64,000 bases of DNA from Tritonibacter multivorans (GTDB taxonomy: Bacteria; Pseudomonadota; Alphaproteobacteria; Rhodobacterales; Rhodobacteraceae). Positions within the stretch are counted from its first letter, which is position 1, and every line of letters begins with the position of its first letter. The stretch covers positions 1-64,000 of the forward strand of contig NZ_CYSD01000012.1 in assembly GCF_001458415.1 (NCBI RefSeq), given 5' to 3'. Below the pieces are notes generated by a model. That model had not been told where the DNA came from. It did not search any database and worked only from the letters and a program-made list of their open reading frames with translations. The position numbers and the translations under genes were made by a program. Of this stretch, positions 16,296 to 25,193 are shown one piece after another.

Positions 16296-16525
16296 GGGCG
16301 GTCTCCTGACAGGGGCCCCAAAGGTCGGGGCAGAATTCCAGACAGAGCTAGCGGTTTGCGCCTGTGTTCTCAAGAGGGGCCGGTGATCTGGCGCGTGAAG
16401 CTGAGGGGGCGGTAAACCTTGGGTCATAGTTTTGCCTTAGACGTTACATACGCTCGTCAAGTCACAGCCTCGGTGATAGCTAAGGATGTGTTAACCAAGT
16501 TTTCAGGCCCCAAAGGAGCCGCCGA

Positions 16526-17839
16526 ATGCCGTCTGAGACGCCCCAGCCTGCCAGCCTGCCGCCAGAGGCGCGCAGCTTCCTGTTTCTACAGGGGCCGCAT
16601 GGGCCGTTTTTTGGCGCATTGGGACAGCTGGTGAAATCGGCAGGCGCGCGGGTGCATCGTGTCGGGTTCAACAAGGGCGACCAGATGTTCTGGCCGGACC
16701 GCGCGAGCTATGTCCCCTATCAGGGCGCGCCCGAAGACTGGCCCGCACGGTTTGCAGAGCTGTGCGATGCCCATGACGTCACCGATATTGTTTTGTATGG
16801 CGACACCCGCCCGATCCATGCGCAAGCCGTTGAAATTGCACGCGACCGTGGCCTGACCGTGCATGTATTCGAGGAAGGCTATCTGCGCCCCTATTGGGTC
16901 ACCTATGAACGCGGTGGCGCCAATGGGCATTCGCGCCTGATGGAGATGTCTGTGCCCGAAATGGAAGAGGCGCTGGCGCGCACCGCGCTGGAAACACCGC
17001 TGCCGCCGGCCCATTGGGGCGACACCCGCCAGCATGTGATTTACGGCGCGCTTTATCATTGGTTTGTGATGTTTGCGAACCGCGCGTACCGGGCATTCAG
17101 ACCTCATCGCGCCCTGACAGTGACGCAGGAATTCAAGCTGTACCTGCGGCGTCTGCTGTTGATGCCCCTGCATATCGCCGAACGCCGCATCGCCACCGCG
17201 CGCATTCGCAATGGGGGCTTCCCCTATCATCTGGCGCTGTTGCAGCTGGAACATGACAGCGCCTTTCAGGAACATTCCCCCTTCACCGCGATGGAGGATT
17301 TTCTGGAAGAGGTGGTGCGCGATTTCGCCAAAGGCGCGCCACGCCATCATCATCTGGTGATGAAGGCCCATCCGCTGGAAGATGGCCGCGCCCCGATCCG
17401 CCGCACCCTGCGGCGGCTGGCCGAAAAATACGAGGTCGGCGACCGGCTGCATTTTGTCCGGGGCGGCAAACTGGCAGAGCTGCTGAATGAGGCCCGCACC
17501 GCGGTCACCGTGAACTCGACCGCAGGTCAGCAGGTGCTGTGGCGCGGTCTGCCGCTGAAGGTCTTTGGCAAGGCGGTCTATGACAAGGCCGAATTTGTAT
17601 CCGACCAACCGCTTGCCGATTTCTTTGCCGCCCCCGCCCGCCCCGATGGGCGCGCCTACAAACAATATCGCCGGTTCCTGCTGGAGACGTCACAGCTGCC
17701 GGGCGGGTTTTATTCACGGTCCGGCCGCCGTCAGCTGCTGCGGCAGGTGGTCGATATGATGCTGGCACCAGACGATCCCTATGCCGCCTTTTTGCAGGGC
17801 ACCGCAGCACCACGGCAACACCTGCGCGCCCTCGCCTGA
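16526..17839 (+). CDS. kpsS: Capsular polysaccharide beta-Kdo transferase, KpsS type
   Basis: 437 residues. KpsS adds the first beta-linked Kdo residue to the phosphatidylglycerol anchor of group 2 capsules. Features: FLFLQGPHGPFFGALG at the N-terminus, FEEGYLRPYWVTYERGG, and MKAHPLEDG with downstream AVTVNSTAGQQVLWRGLP, the family glycosyltransferase signature. First of three plus-strand capsule genes inserted in the riboflavin region; an ABC exporter (KpsMT) and KpsE are not in the window. Confidence 0.88.
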   Translation: MPSETPQPASLPPEARSFLFLQGPHGPFFGALGQLVKSAGARVHRVGFNKGDQMFWPDRASYVPYQGAPEDWPARFAELCDAHDVTDIVLYGDTRPIHAQAVEIARDRGLTVHVFEEGYLRPYWVTYERGGANGHSRLMEMSVPEMEEALARTALETPLPPAHWGDTRQHVIYGALYHWFVMFANRAYRAFRPHRALTVTQEFKLYLRRLLLMPLHIAERRIATARIRNGGFPYHLALLQLEHDSAFQEHSPFTAMEDFLEEVVRDFAKGAPRHHHLVMKAHPLEDGRAPIRRTLRRLAEKYEVGDRLHFVRGGKLAELLNEARTAVTVNSTAGQQVLWRGLPLKVFGKAVYDKAEFVSDQPLADFFAAPARPDGRAYKQYRRFLLETSQLPGGFYSRSGRRQLLRQVVDMMLAPDDPYAAFLQGTAAPRQHLRALA

Positions 17840-17935
17840 GGGAAACACGGCTCTTTGCTGGATTTTTCTCTTTGCTTCAGCTAATTTGCCCTTAAAACTT
17901 GAGGCAAAACAAAAATCAGGTCAGGAGACCGAGCA

Positions 17936-19075
17936 GTGAAACCCTTCTACACCCGTTGGGCACGCCCCGTGGCCATGCTTGCTGCGTTGGCGATTGTTGC
18001 AGGATGCGGCCTGCCCAAAGTTGGCCCGAACAAACGGCAGATCTTTGCCGGTTCGGTCGAACGCGAAGGCGATGCCTTTATTGTTGCCGTCAATGACCGG
18101 GTGGCCCGCGCCACCGCCGTGGTGCCGGCGCTTGGCTTTTCCGACCGGTTTTCTTCGGCCTCAGTGCTGACCTCGGACACCATCCGCCCCGGTGACGTGC
18201 TGGGCCTGACCATCTGGGAGAACGTCGACGACGGGCTTCTGTCCGGTGAGGTCAGCAGCTCTACCGCGCTGGAAGAGGTGCAGGTGGACGGCTCTGGCTT
18301 TATTTTTGTGCCCTATGCGGGCCGCCTGCGTGCGGCGGGCAATACGCCCGAACAGCTGCGTGTGGCGATCACGGAAAAGCTCGAGGATCAGACCCCTGAC
18401 CCGCAGGTCGAAGTACGCCGCCTTGCAGGCGATGGCGCCACGGTCAGCCTGTCTGGCGCGGTCGGAGGTCAGGGTGTCTATGCCATTGAGCGCCCGACCC
18501 GCACGCTGGCCGCCATGTTGTCGCGCGCCGGTGGTGTGACCATTGAACCCGAGATTGCGCAAGTGACCGTGATCCGCGGCGAGGAAACCTCGACCATCTG
18601 GTTTGAGGATCTGTTTGAAAACCCCAAGCTCGACATTGCGCTGCGGGGCGGGGACAAGATTCTGGTCGAAGGCGACACCCGCTCTTTCACCGCATTGGGC
18701 GCCACTGCGGCACAGGCACGGGTTCCGTTTGAAAGCCAGGACCTGTCGGCGCTGGAAGCCATTGCGCAGGTGGGCGGACTGGTCTCTACCGCATCCGATC
18801 CGACCGGTGTCTTCATCTTCCGCAATGAAGCGGCTGAGATTTCCAATCAGGTGCTGGGGCGCGAAGATCTGATCGGCGCGCAGCGCATGGTCTATGTGCT
18901 GAACCTGACCCAGCCCAATGGTCTGTTTGTGGCGCGCGATTTTGTCATCCGCGATGGCGATACGCTTTATGTGACCGAAGCGCCCTACTCCCAGTGGACC
19001 AAGACCCTTTCGCTGCTGATCAACCCGGCCACGCAGGTCGCAGGCAGCGCCAGCACGCTGTTCGGCACCAATTGA
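17936..19075 (+). CDS. Wza/KpsD/BexD-type polysaccharide export lipoprotein
   Basis: 379 residues with a lipoprotein signal peptide (MLAALAIVAGCGL, lipobox Cys24). An N-terminal polysaccharide-export (PES) domain (about 75-170, RPGDVLGLTIWE and GSGFIFVPYAGRLRAAG) is followed by SLBB-type domains (GAVGGQGVYAIERPTRTLAAML). These proteins form the outer-membrane translocation ring for capsule. It lies between kpsS and kpsC and should be cotranscribed with them. The symbol is left blank since group 2 (KpsD) and BexD types are hard to separate here. Confidence 0.88.
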   Translation: MKPFYTRWARPVAMLAALAIVAGCGLPKVGPNKRQIFAGSVEREGDAFIVAVNDRVARATAVVPALGFSDRFSSASVLTSDTIRPGDVLGLTIWENVDDGLLSGEVSSSTALEEVQVDGSGFIFVPYAGRLRAAGNTPEQLRVAITEKLEDQTPDPQVEVRRLAGDGATVSLSGAVGGQGVYAIERPTRTLAAMLSRAGGVTIEPEIAQVTVIRGEETSTIWFEDLFENPKLDIALRGGDKILVEGDTRSFTALGATAAQARVPFESQDLSALEAIAQVGGLVSTASDPTGVFIFRNEAAEISNQVLGREDLIGAQRMVYVLNLTQPNGLFVARDFVIRDGDTLYVTEAPYSQWTKTLSLLINPATQVAGSASTLFGTN

Positions 19076-19096
19076 TCTGAGGGCGGCTGACACGAC

Positions 19097-21136
19097 ATGG
19101 CGGCTGACGTGATACCGCATCAGGCCGGGGGCAAACGCTCCCGGCTTTTCGTCTATAATGGCGGGTTTCTGACCCAGGGCCGGGTGCGGCGCATTCTGCA
19201 GCTGGCAGGCTATGACATCCGGCTGGGCTGGCCGGATGCTTCCGCTGGCGATCTGGTCGGCGTCTGGGGCGCTTCGCCCACGGCACCGCGCGGCGAAGGG
19301 ATTGCGGCGGATCGTGGCTGTGGGATCCTGCGGGTCGAAGATGCGTTTCTGCGCTCGGTCCACCCGGGGCGCAGCGGCGAGCCACCGGTGGGGCTGCTGC
19401 TGGATCGCACGGGGCTGCATTTTGATGCCGGCCAGCCCGGCGATCTGGTCACAATGCTGAAAACCGCGCCGCTGGATGACGCGGCCAAACTGCGCCGCGC
19501 CCGCGATGCCATGGCCCGCCTGAAAGAGGCGCAGCTGTCCAAATATAACGCCTTCCACCCTGCCACCCCTGCACCCGATCCGGGCTATGTGCTGGTGGTG
19601 GATCAGGTGCGCGGCGATGCGGCGGTGACGGGCTCTATCCCCTTTCCCGGCGCGGATGAGGGGCGGTTTCGCGAAATGCTGGCCTTTGCCCAAGAGGAAC
19701 ACCCCGGCGCGCGGATTGTGATCAAAACCCACCCCGAAACCGCGCGCGGCTATCGCCCCGGCTATTTCACCGAAGCCGACGCCCAGGGCCGGATCAGCCT
19801 GCTGGATGCGCCGGTGTCGCCTCATGTGCTGCTGGAGGGCGCAATTGCGGTCTATACAGTGTCCTCGCAACTGGGGTTCGAGGCGATCCTTGCAGGCCAT
19901 AAACCCCGCGTCTTTGGCCAGCCGTTTTATGCCGGCTGGGGTCTGACGGCGGATGAATTCCCGCCCCCCGGCCGCCACCGAAAACTGACCCGTGCGCAGC
20001 TGTTCCAAGTGGCGATGATGGATTTCCCCACATGGTATGATCCGCATAATGACCGCCTGTGCGAACTGGAACCGGTGATCGACAGTCTGGAAGCCCAAGC
20101 GCGGGCCTGGCGCGAAGATCGCGCGGGCTGGGTCGGGGCGGAAATGCGCCTGTGGAAACGCAAACCTCTGCAGCAGTTCTTTGGCGGCACCAAAAAGATG
20201 AGCTTTGCCAGCGGCGCCCCAAAAGCGGCGCGCAGTGGCAAGAACTGGATGGTCTGGGCCAGCAAAGCCACCAAGGCGCATGCCGGGGCGTGGAATCTGG
20301 AGGATGGCTTCCTGCGCTCACGCGGCCTCGGGGCCGAATTGGTACCGCCGCTGTCGCTGATCCTGGACCGGCAGGGGATCTATTACGACCCCACTCGCCA
20401 GAGCGATCTGGACGATCTGATTGTGGAGCGTGAGAAACTGTCTCCGGCACAGGAACGCCGCGCCGAGGATCTGGTGATGCGGCTGGTGCAGCAGGAGGTG
20501 TCGAAATACAACCTCCGTGGCATTGCGGCGCTGCCCGACGACCTGCCCAAGGGCAAGCGGATTCTGGTGCCCGGGCAGGTCGAAGATGATGCCTCGATCC
20601 GGCTGGGGGCGGGCAAGATCAACACCAATATGAAGCTCTTGCAGGCGGTGCGCGCCGCGCGCCCCCACGCGGTGATCATCTATAAACCCCACCCCGATGT
20701 CGAAAGCGGCCTGCGCCCGGGCAAGATCAATGCAGGCGACTGGGCCGACCATGTGGCCGAACATGCCGATCCCATGGCAATGCTGGATCTGGTGGACGAG
20801 GTCTGGACGATGACCTCTCTCTTAGGGTTTGAGGCGCTGCTGCGCCGGGTGCCGGTGACCTGCGTCGGCCTGCCGTTTTACGCGGGCTGGGGGCTGACAC
20901 GGGACCGGCTGGAAGCGCCCCATTGGCGCAAGGCAAAGCCGTCGATCCTGGGGCTCGCCCATGCGGCGTTGATTGACTATCCGCGCTATTTCGACCCCCA
21001 AAGCGGGCTGCCCTGCTCCCCCGAAGTCGCCGTCGACCGCCTGATCACGGGCACCATCCCGCAGCCTGGGTTGGGGATGCGCCTGCTGTCGAAGGCACAA
21101 GGCGCGCTTGCGAGTTATGCGCATCTGTGGCGATAA
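19097..21136 (+). CDS. kpsC: Capsular polysaccharide beta-Kdo transferase, KpsC type
   Basis: 679 residues comprising two homologous halves. Each has an 'EDxFLRS' box (VEDAFLRSVHPG near residue 85; LEDGFLRSRGLG near 402), a KTHPE/KPHPD box and a PFYAGWGLT box (near 277 and 594). KpsC is a dual beta-2,4 and beta-2,7 Kdo transferase that extends the linker begun by KpsS. The start lies 21 bases after the export lipoprotein. Confidence 0.9.
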   Translation: MAADVIPHQAGGKRSRLFVYNGGFLTQGRVRRILQLAGYDIRLGWPDASAGDLVGVWGASPTAPRGEGIAADRGCGILRVEDAFLRSVHPGRSGEPPVGLLLDRTGLHFDAGQPGDLVTMLKTAPLDDAAKLRRARDAMARLKEAQLSKYNAFHPATPAPDPGYVLVVDQVRGDAAVTGSIPFPGADEGRFREMLAFAQEEHPGARIVIKTHPETARGYRPGYFTEADAQGRISLLDAPVSPHVLLEGAIAVYTVSSQLGFEAILAGHKPRVFGQPFYAGWGLTADEFPPPGRHRKLTRAQLFQVAMMDFPTWYDPHNDRLCELEPVIDSLEAQARAWREDRAGWVGAEMRLWKRKPLQQFFGGTKKMSFASGAPKAARSGKNWMVWASKATKAHAGAWNLEDGFLRSRGLGAELVPPLSLILDRQGIYYDPTRQSDLDDLIVEREKLSPAQERRAEDLVMRLVQQEVSKYNLRGIAALPDDLPKGKRILVPGQVEDDASIRLGAGKINTNMKLLQAVRAARPHAVIIYKPHPDVESGLRPGKINAGDWADHVAEHADPMAMLDLVDEVWTMTSLLGFEALLRRVPVTCVGLPFYAGWGLTRDRLEAPHWRKAKPSILGLAHAALIDYPRYFDPQSGLPCSPEVAVDRLITGTIPQPGLGMRLLSKAQGALASYAHLWR

Positions 21137-21435
21137 GCCAGCAACTTGACCCTCGCCCGCGGGGACGCGGCGAGGGGAAAGCGGAAGTGCAGTAAGGAAG
21201 AGCGGCGCCGCCCCATTGGGGATGCAATCGGATATGCCCGAGGGGGATGCGATCCCCCCACCCGGGTCGGAATTCCTGTCCGGACAGCCCTGCACCCTAG
21301 CGGGGGTGGTCTTTGGGCGGCCGGGCTCCTGCTGCGAATGTCATGACGGGAACAGTCTATGCCAGCCGCAGAAAAAAAGCCTGACGCCACCGTGCGGCGC
21401 CCCTGCAACGGACGGCATCGCAAGACAAAAGGACA

Positions 21436-21470
21436 GAGCCTCCGGCGGGGATATTTTTGAAAAGATGAAG
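21436..21470 (+). repeat. Dispersed intergenic repeat, copy 1
   Basis: Begins GAGCCTCCGGCGGGGATATT and ends with AAAAGATGAAG. Shared with 21526-21562 (inverted), 34317-34353 and, degenerate, 50351-50383. The short CCTCCGGCGGGG hairpin followed by ATATTTTT could act as a weak terminator; that is inference. Confidence 0.75.
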
Positions 21471-21525
21471 ACGCCCGCACAGCGCCCCTCAAAGGCAATG
21501 GCGGCCGCGATGAAGAGCGCGCAAG

Positions 21526-21562
21526 CTTTCATCTTTTTCCAAATATCCCCGCCGGAGGCTCC
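21526..21562 (-). repeat. Dispersed intergenic repeat, copy 2 (inverted)
   Basis: Same element on the minus strand, identical to copy 1 over the first 21 bases and near-identical through the GATGAA end. Copies 1 and 2 face each other across 55 bases and could pair into one long stem. Confidence 0.75.
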
Positions 21563-21590
21563 CGACATCACCCCCTTTTTCAGGCGGTTT

Positions 21591-22688
21591 TTATTGCGCG
21601 CGGCGCCAGCGGTGCAGGATATCCGGGCCAACAGGGCGGCTGTCGACCAGCTGGAATCGCGGCGCCTCGTCCAGACGGCCTACGCCCAGCGCGCCGAGCG
21701 CCGGCAGGCCTTCGGCCCCAATTGTGACGCCTGCGGTAAAGCCCACCAATTCGTCCACCAAATCATGCGCAAGAAGTGTCGCCGCAAGGGCAGAGCCGCC
21801 TTCGCAGAAGACGCTGGTCAAGCCAGCAGCACCCAGTTGCGTCAGAATATCGGTCGGATCCAGCTGCACACCGTGCAGGTTGCAGGACAGAAGCTTGGCC
21901 CCAATGCCATCCCAGGCACGGATGCGTTCACTGTCCGCCCCCTGCCCGTGACACAGCCACAGCGGCACCTCTTTGGCGGTGCGGGCAAGCTGGCTCATCA
22001 AGGGCAGGTCCAGATGGCGCGAGACCACCACCCGGACCGGTTGGTACTCAACACCCAGATCGCGCACGGTGAGCGAGGGGTCATCAGCGCGCGCGGTGCC
22101 AGCCCCCACCATCACCGCATCATGGCGCGCGCGCATGGCATGGACCACACGGCGCGCGTCGGGGCCGGTGATCCATTTGCTTTGCCCCGATCCAGTGGCA
22201 ATGCGGCCATCAAAACTGCTGGCCAGTTTCAACGTCACAAAAGGGCGGCCCTGTTCGGTTTTCAGGAAGAACCCGGCCAGATCGCGGGCGGCTTCCTCGG
22301 CCATGACACCGGTGGTGACCTCAATCCCCGCAGCGCGCATCATCTCGAACCCCTGCCCTGAAACACGCGGATCGCTGTCTTCGATCGCAGCGACCACGCG
22401 GGCCACGCCTGCCTCGATCAGCGCCAGTGCACAGGGCGGGGTCTTACCGTAATGGGAGCAGGGTTCCAGCGAGACATAGGCCGTGGCCCCACGTGCCGCA
22501 TCGCCGGCCTGCGCCAGCGCCACGGGTTCCGCATGTGGACGCCCCCCCGGCTGGGTCCAGCCGCGACCAACAATCACGCCGTCTTTGACAATGACGCAGC
22601 CCACCGCAGGGTTGGGCCAGCACCGCCCCTGCCCGCGCCTTCCAAGCGACAGGGCAAGAGCCATAAACCTTTGATCGGTCTGGGACAT
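21591..22688 (-). CDS. ribD: Bifunctional pyrimidine deaminase/reductase RibD
   Basis: 365 residues. Catalyses two consecutive riboflavin steps. The N-terminal deaminase (about 1-145) binds zinc through HAEPVAL and SLEPCSHYGKTPPC; the C-terminal reductase (about 150-365) shows RPFVTLKLASSFDGRIAT and NADPH-binding segments such as VMVGAGTARADDPSLTVR. It is translated just after nrdR (42-base gap), a common pairing in alphaproteobacteria. Confidence 0.95.
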   Translation of the reverse strand: MSQTDQRFMALALSLGRRGQGRCWPNPAVGCVIVKDGVIVGRGWTQPGGRPHAEPVALAQAGDAARGATAYVSLEPCSHYGKTPPCALALIEAGVARVVAAIEDSDPRVSGQGFEMMRAAGIEVTTGVMAEEAARDLAGFFLKTEQGRPFVTLKLASSFDGRIATGSGQSKWITGPDARRVVHAMRARHDAVMVGAGTARADDPSLTVRDLGVEYQPVRVVVSRHLDLPLMSQLARTAKEVPLWLCHGQGADSERIRAWDGIGAKLLSCNLHGVQLDPTDILTQLGAAGLTSVFCEGGSALAATLLAHDLVDELVGFTAGVTIGAEGLPALGALGVGRLDEAPRFQLVDSRPVGPDILHRWRRAQ

Positions 22689-22730
22689 CTGATTAGCTTT
22701 CGTGACGCGCGGATCTGGCGAGCGCGTGGA

Positions 22731-23198
22731 TCAGTCCTCGGAGGCTTCCGGCGGGCGCAGCTCGTGGACAAAATCCTCGAAATCATCGGCCGCCTGGAAA
22801 TTCTTATATACGCTTGCAAAGCGAACATAAGCGACAGTGTCGATGCGGGCCAGCGCTTCCATCACGATCTCGCCGATCTTTTTCGACGGGATATCGGTTT
22901 CGCCCATGCTTTCCAGACGGCGCACAATGCCCGAGATCATCTGGTCAATGCGTTCCGGTTCGACCGGGCGTTTCTGCATGGAAATGCGGATCGAGCGTTC
23001 CAGTTTGTCACGGTCGAAATCTTCGCGTTTGCCATTGGTCTTGATGACAACCAGATCGCGCAGCTGCACCCGTTCGTAGGTGGTGAAGCGCCCGCCACAG
23101 GAGGGGCAAAAGCGACGGCGACGGATGGCGACATGGTCCTCGGCGGGACGCGAGTCCTTCACTTGGGTATCAACATTTCCGCAAAATGGGCAGCGCAT
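22731..23198 (-). CDS. nrdR: Transcriptional repressor NrdR
   Basis: 155 residues. The N-terminal zinc ribbon (CPFCGN and CPSCGGRF, Cys3, 6, 31, 34) binds NrdR boxes; the ATP-cone domain (about 49-139) senses dATP/ATP and represses ribonucleotide reductase genes. Length and motifs are standard. A DnaA box lies about 57 bases upstream of the start. Confidence 0.95.
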   Translation of the reverse strand: MRCPFCGNVDTQVKDSRPAEDHVAIRRRRFCPSCGGRFTTYERVQLRDLVVIKTNGKREDFDRDKLERSIRISMQKRPVEPERIDQMISGIVRRLESMGETDIPSKKIGEIVMEALARIDTVAYVRFASVYKNFQAADDFEDFVHELRPPEASED

Positions 23199-23254
23199 CC
23201 GCCGGTTCCCCTCGTTTGGATAAATTATTTGTCCTAGTGCGCATACTTAGGCAC

Positions 23255-23263
23255 TTATCCACA
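23255..23263 (+). promoter_or_regulatory. DnaA box in the nrdR upstream region
   Basis: Exact TTATCCACA within the 117-base interval between nrdR and the YjbQ gene. Together with the second box at 24988 it suggests DnaA-linked control of nearby genes. Confidence 0.45.
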
Positions 23264-23315
23264 AGTATAGGGGCACCGCTAGGATTTGGGTAGAGGGGAA
23301 TTAACGCCCCAAGAC

Positions 23316-23738
23316 TTATGATGTCAAATGACCCAGAACCTGCCGCTGGTGCGGCGCATCGCGGTGTTCGAACAGATAGACCCCCTGCCAGGTGCCAAGG
23401 CCCGGCTGCCCGTCCACCACGGGGATCGACAGGCTGACCGGCATCATCGCAGCCTTAATATGCGCAGGCATGTCATCGGGGCCTTCGTATGTGTGGCGCA
23501 GGTAGGACATGCTGGGATCGGTTGTTGGCGGCACGAGGCGGCCAAAGAAGGCGCGCAGGTCGCCCTGCACCTCGGGGTCGGCGTTTTCCTGGATCAGCAG
23601 TGAACAGGAGGTGTGACGCACAAATAACGTCAAAAGCCCCACCTGCACGCCAGTGTCGCGCAGCCAGGCGGTGATCTCATCGGTGAATTCATAGAGCCCC
23701 TGCCCGCGCGTGCTGATTGTGAACCCTGTCTGCTGCAT
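23316..23738 (-). CDS. YjbQ/UPF0047 family protein
   Basis: 140 residues of the YjbQ family, compact proteins often annotated as secondary thiamine-phosphate synthases. Motifs: VRHTSCSLLIQENADPEV and, at the C-terminus, LGTWQGVYLFEHRDAPHQRQV. The start at 23738 (MQQTGF) is preferred over 23774 because the extra 12 residues are not family-like and a purine-rich AGGGGCAGG precedes it. Confidence 0.88.
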   Translation of the reverse strand: MQQTGFTISTRGQGLYEFTDEITAWLRDTGVQVGLLTLFVRHTSCSLLIQENADPEVQGDLRAFFGRLVPPTTDPSMSYLRHTYEGPDDMPAHIKAAMMPVSLSIPVVDGQPGLGTWQGVYLFEHRDAPHQRQVLGHLTS

Positions 23739-23841
23739 CTGCCTGCCCCTGCTGTTGTCACATGGTTTTGTCACATCCGCAGGTCTAGCACAGACACCAC
23801 AGCGGCGCAGGGCCTAGATAGCCCCACGGCAGAGGCGCAGG

Positions 23842-24315
23842 TTATTCGTCGAAATCATCGCTGAACTGGCGCTGGCAGTCGCCATTGGCCGAGCTGACAG
23901 AGCGGTTCTCGCCCACCTCGAACGCATTGAACGACAGGCGCACCGAAGGCTGTGCCGCCTGCGCCACTGGATCCAGCGAAAACTCCACTGCGTCGGGCGC
24001 GTCCGAAATGCGCCCCCGGCCAAGGCTGCGCAAGACATAGATGCGGTCATTCCAATCGGCACCTTTGACGCGCCGCGCATAGTCCGCAGCGGAACACCAG
24101 AAGGCCCGAAACGGCTGTCCGGGACGCAGGCCGACCTCGAAGGTGGTGTCGGTGATCGGATAAACGGGGGTCTTGCTGCGGCTGATGAAGCGGTCGCTGT
24201 TGGATGTCGAAACGTCACAGCCCATGAGGCAAAACGCGGACACAATCGCGACAGACTTCAGCGCGAAACCCGAGGGGATGTTAGGCAGAGAACGAAGAGA
24301 TGCGGTATGCGGCAT
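23842..24315 (-). CDS. Hypothetical lipoprotein
   Basis: 157 residues with a signal peptide ending in SAFCLMGCDV, a plausible lipobox with Cys33, so it is probably anchored in an envelope membrane. The mature part has WCSAADYARR and a cysteine near the C-terminus (GDCQRQF) but no domain I recognise. Single-gene unit. A shorter start at an internal ATG would still keep the lipobox only if before residue 25. Confidence 0.65.
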   Translation of the reverse strand: MPHTASLRSLPNIPSGFALKSVAIVSAFCLMGCDVSTSNSDRFISRSKTPVYPITDTTFEVGLRPGQPFRAFWCSAADYARRVKGADWNDRIYVLRSLGRGRISDAPDAVEFSLDPVAQAAQPSVRLSFNAFEVGENRSVSSANGDCQRQFSDDFDE

Positions 24316-24488
24316 GGTGAGACACTCCTTTGTGCGTCATATAAGGATCGCAACCTCCTGTTTCGATCCCTTTTCACCGTCCTTTTCAGGGTGCCAGACA
24401 CATGTGCATCATGGAAGTCACAAGGGTGTCAGAGGGCGGTGTGTCTCGCCTGCTGTTCCTGTCAGCAGGCATCCGCCCCTCACCCCTG

Positions 24489-24779
24489 TCAGCCCCGCGC
24501 GGGGAAGGGAATAATATCGGCCGTCTGGCCGGTGCCCAGGGTTGCCTCGAGCATGGCCAGCGCCTCTGGATTGGGGCTGGTACCGTCCGGTCGGTAGGTC
24601 GCGCGTGCCTCGACCCGCAGCATGGCGCGGGTTTCTTCGGGCGTCATCCGCATCAGCTCTTCTTCGTGGTCCCGCAGGGCCCGAACAAGAAAGCCATTGA
24701 CCTCGGTCATGACGTCCAGCTGTTCCAGTTTTTCATCCAGCACTTTGAGCGCGCCGGAAAGCTCCGTCGATTGTGTCAT
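24489..24779 (-). CDS. Hypothetical small helical protein
   Basis: 96 residues. The N-terminal half is likely coiled-coil (LSGALKVLDEKLEQLDVMTE), then an acidic segment (LRDHEEELMRMTPEETRAML) and the tail DIIPFPARG. No known domain. The ATG at 24779 has AGGGG nearby upstream; the ORF could extend to 24845 but that part looks non-coding. A DnaA box lies about 210 bases upstream. Confidence 0.65.
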   Translation of the reverse strand: MTQSTELSGALKVLDEKLEQLDVMTEVNGFLVRALRDHEEELMRMTPEETRAMLRVEARATYRPDGTSPNPEALAMLEATLGTGQTADIIPFPARG

Positions 24780-25193
24780 TCCGTACCCCTCTTGAGCCTC
24801 GCAGCCGCACCCCCACGGTGTTTGCTGAAACGGGTGTCCCCCCATTTGCAGTTGCAGCGGACGTTAGCACCGCTGCGGTTGAGGCCTTCGATAATATTCA
24901 GAAAATTCACAGCAAACCGCGTCAATGCAACGATAAAATTTGGCGTGGTTAATACTTTGGTAAGGGTTGCCTATCCTTGTGCACAGGTTATCCACATCGC
25001 CATCCACAAGGCGACTGAGACGAAGCCCGCGCAAGTATCAGGCGATTAAGGAGAAAATTTCCCTCGGCAAAATCTTGCTGACCCTAGGGAAAGCAGGCCT
25101 TGGGACAGTGACCGAATTTGTGTCAGCCGCGCGCGGCGCGCCGATCACTGAATTTTCGCGTCACCGGACGTGGGGCAGGCAAAAAGTTGAGAC
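24780..25193. other. Gene-free region with DnaA boxes
   Basis: 414 bases, AT-rich at 24885-25000. It contains TTATCCACA at 24988-24996, near-boxes CTATCCTTG and CCATCCACA either side, and two palindromic GC clusters near 25125-25145. No gene seen. Confidence 0.55.
24988..24996 (+). promoter_or_regulatory. DnaA box
   Basis: Exact TTATCCACA, with CCATCCACA ten bases further on and CTATCCTTG just before. A cluster of three box-like sites in 50 bases exceeds a lone chance match. Confidence 0.45.

Larger units (their letters stand above)
21137..21590. other. Gene-free region between kpsC and ribD
   Basis: 454 bases between convergent genes. It holds an inverted pair of a dispersed 35-bp repeat (21436-21470 and 21526-21562) and GC-rich palindromic stretches near 21240-21270. 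No coding sequence recognised. Confidence 0.6.

Noticed and set aside
18161-20281. 706-codon minus-strand frame under the capsule genes
   Set aside because: Antisense shadow of the export lipoprotein and kpsC; no family resemblance.
23255-24996. Replication origin from the DnaA boxes
   Set aside because: Only two perfect boxes 1.7 kb apart, no DNA-unwinding element and no origin-associated genes such as hemE, parAB or dnaA nearby.
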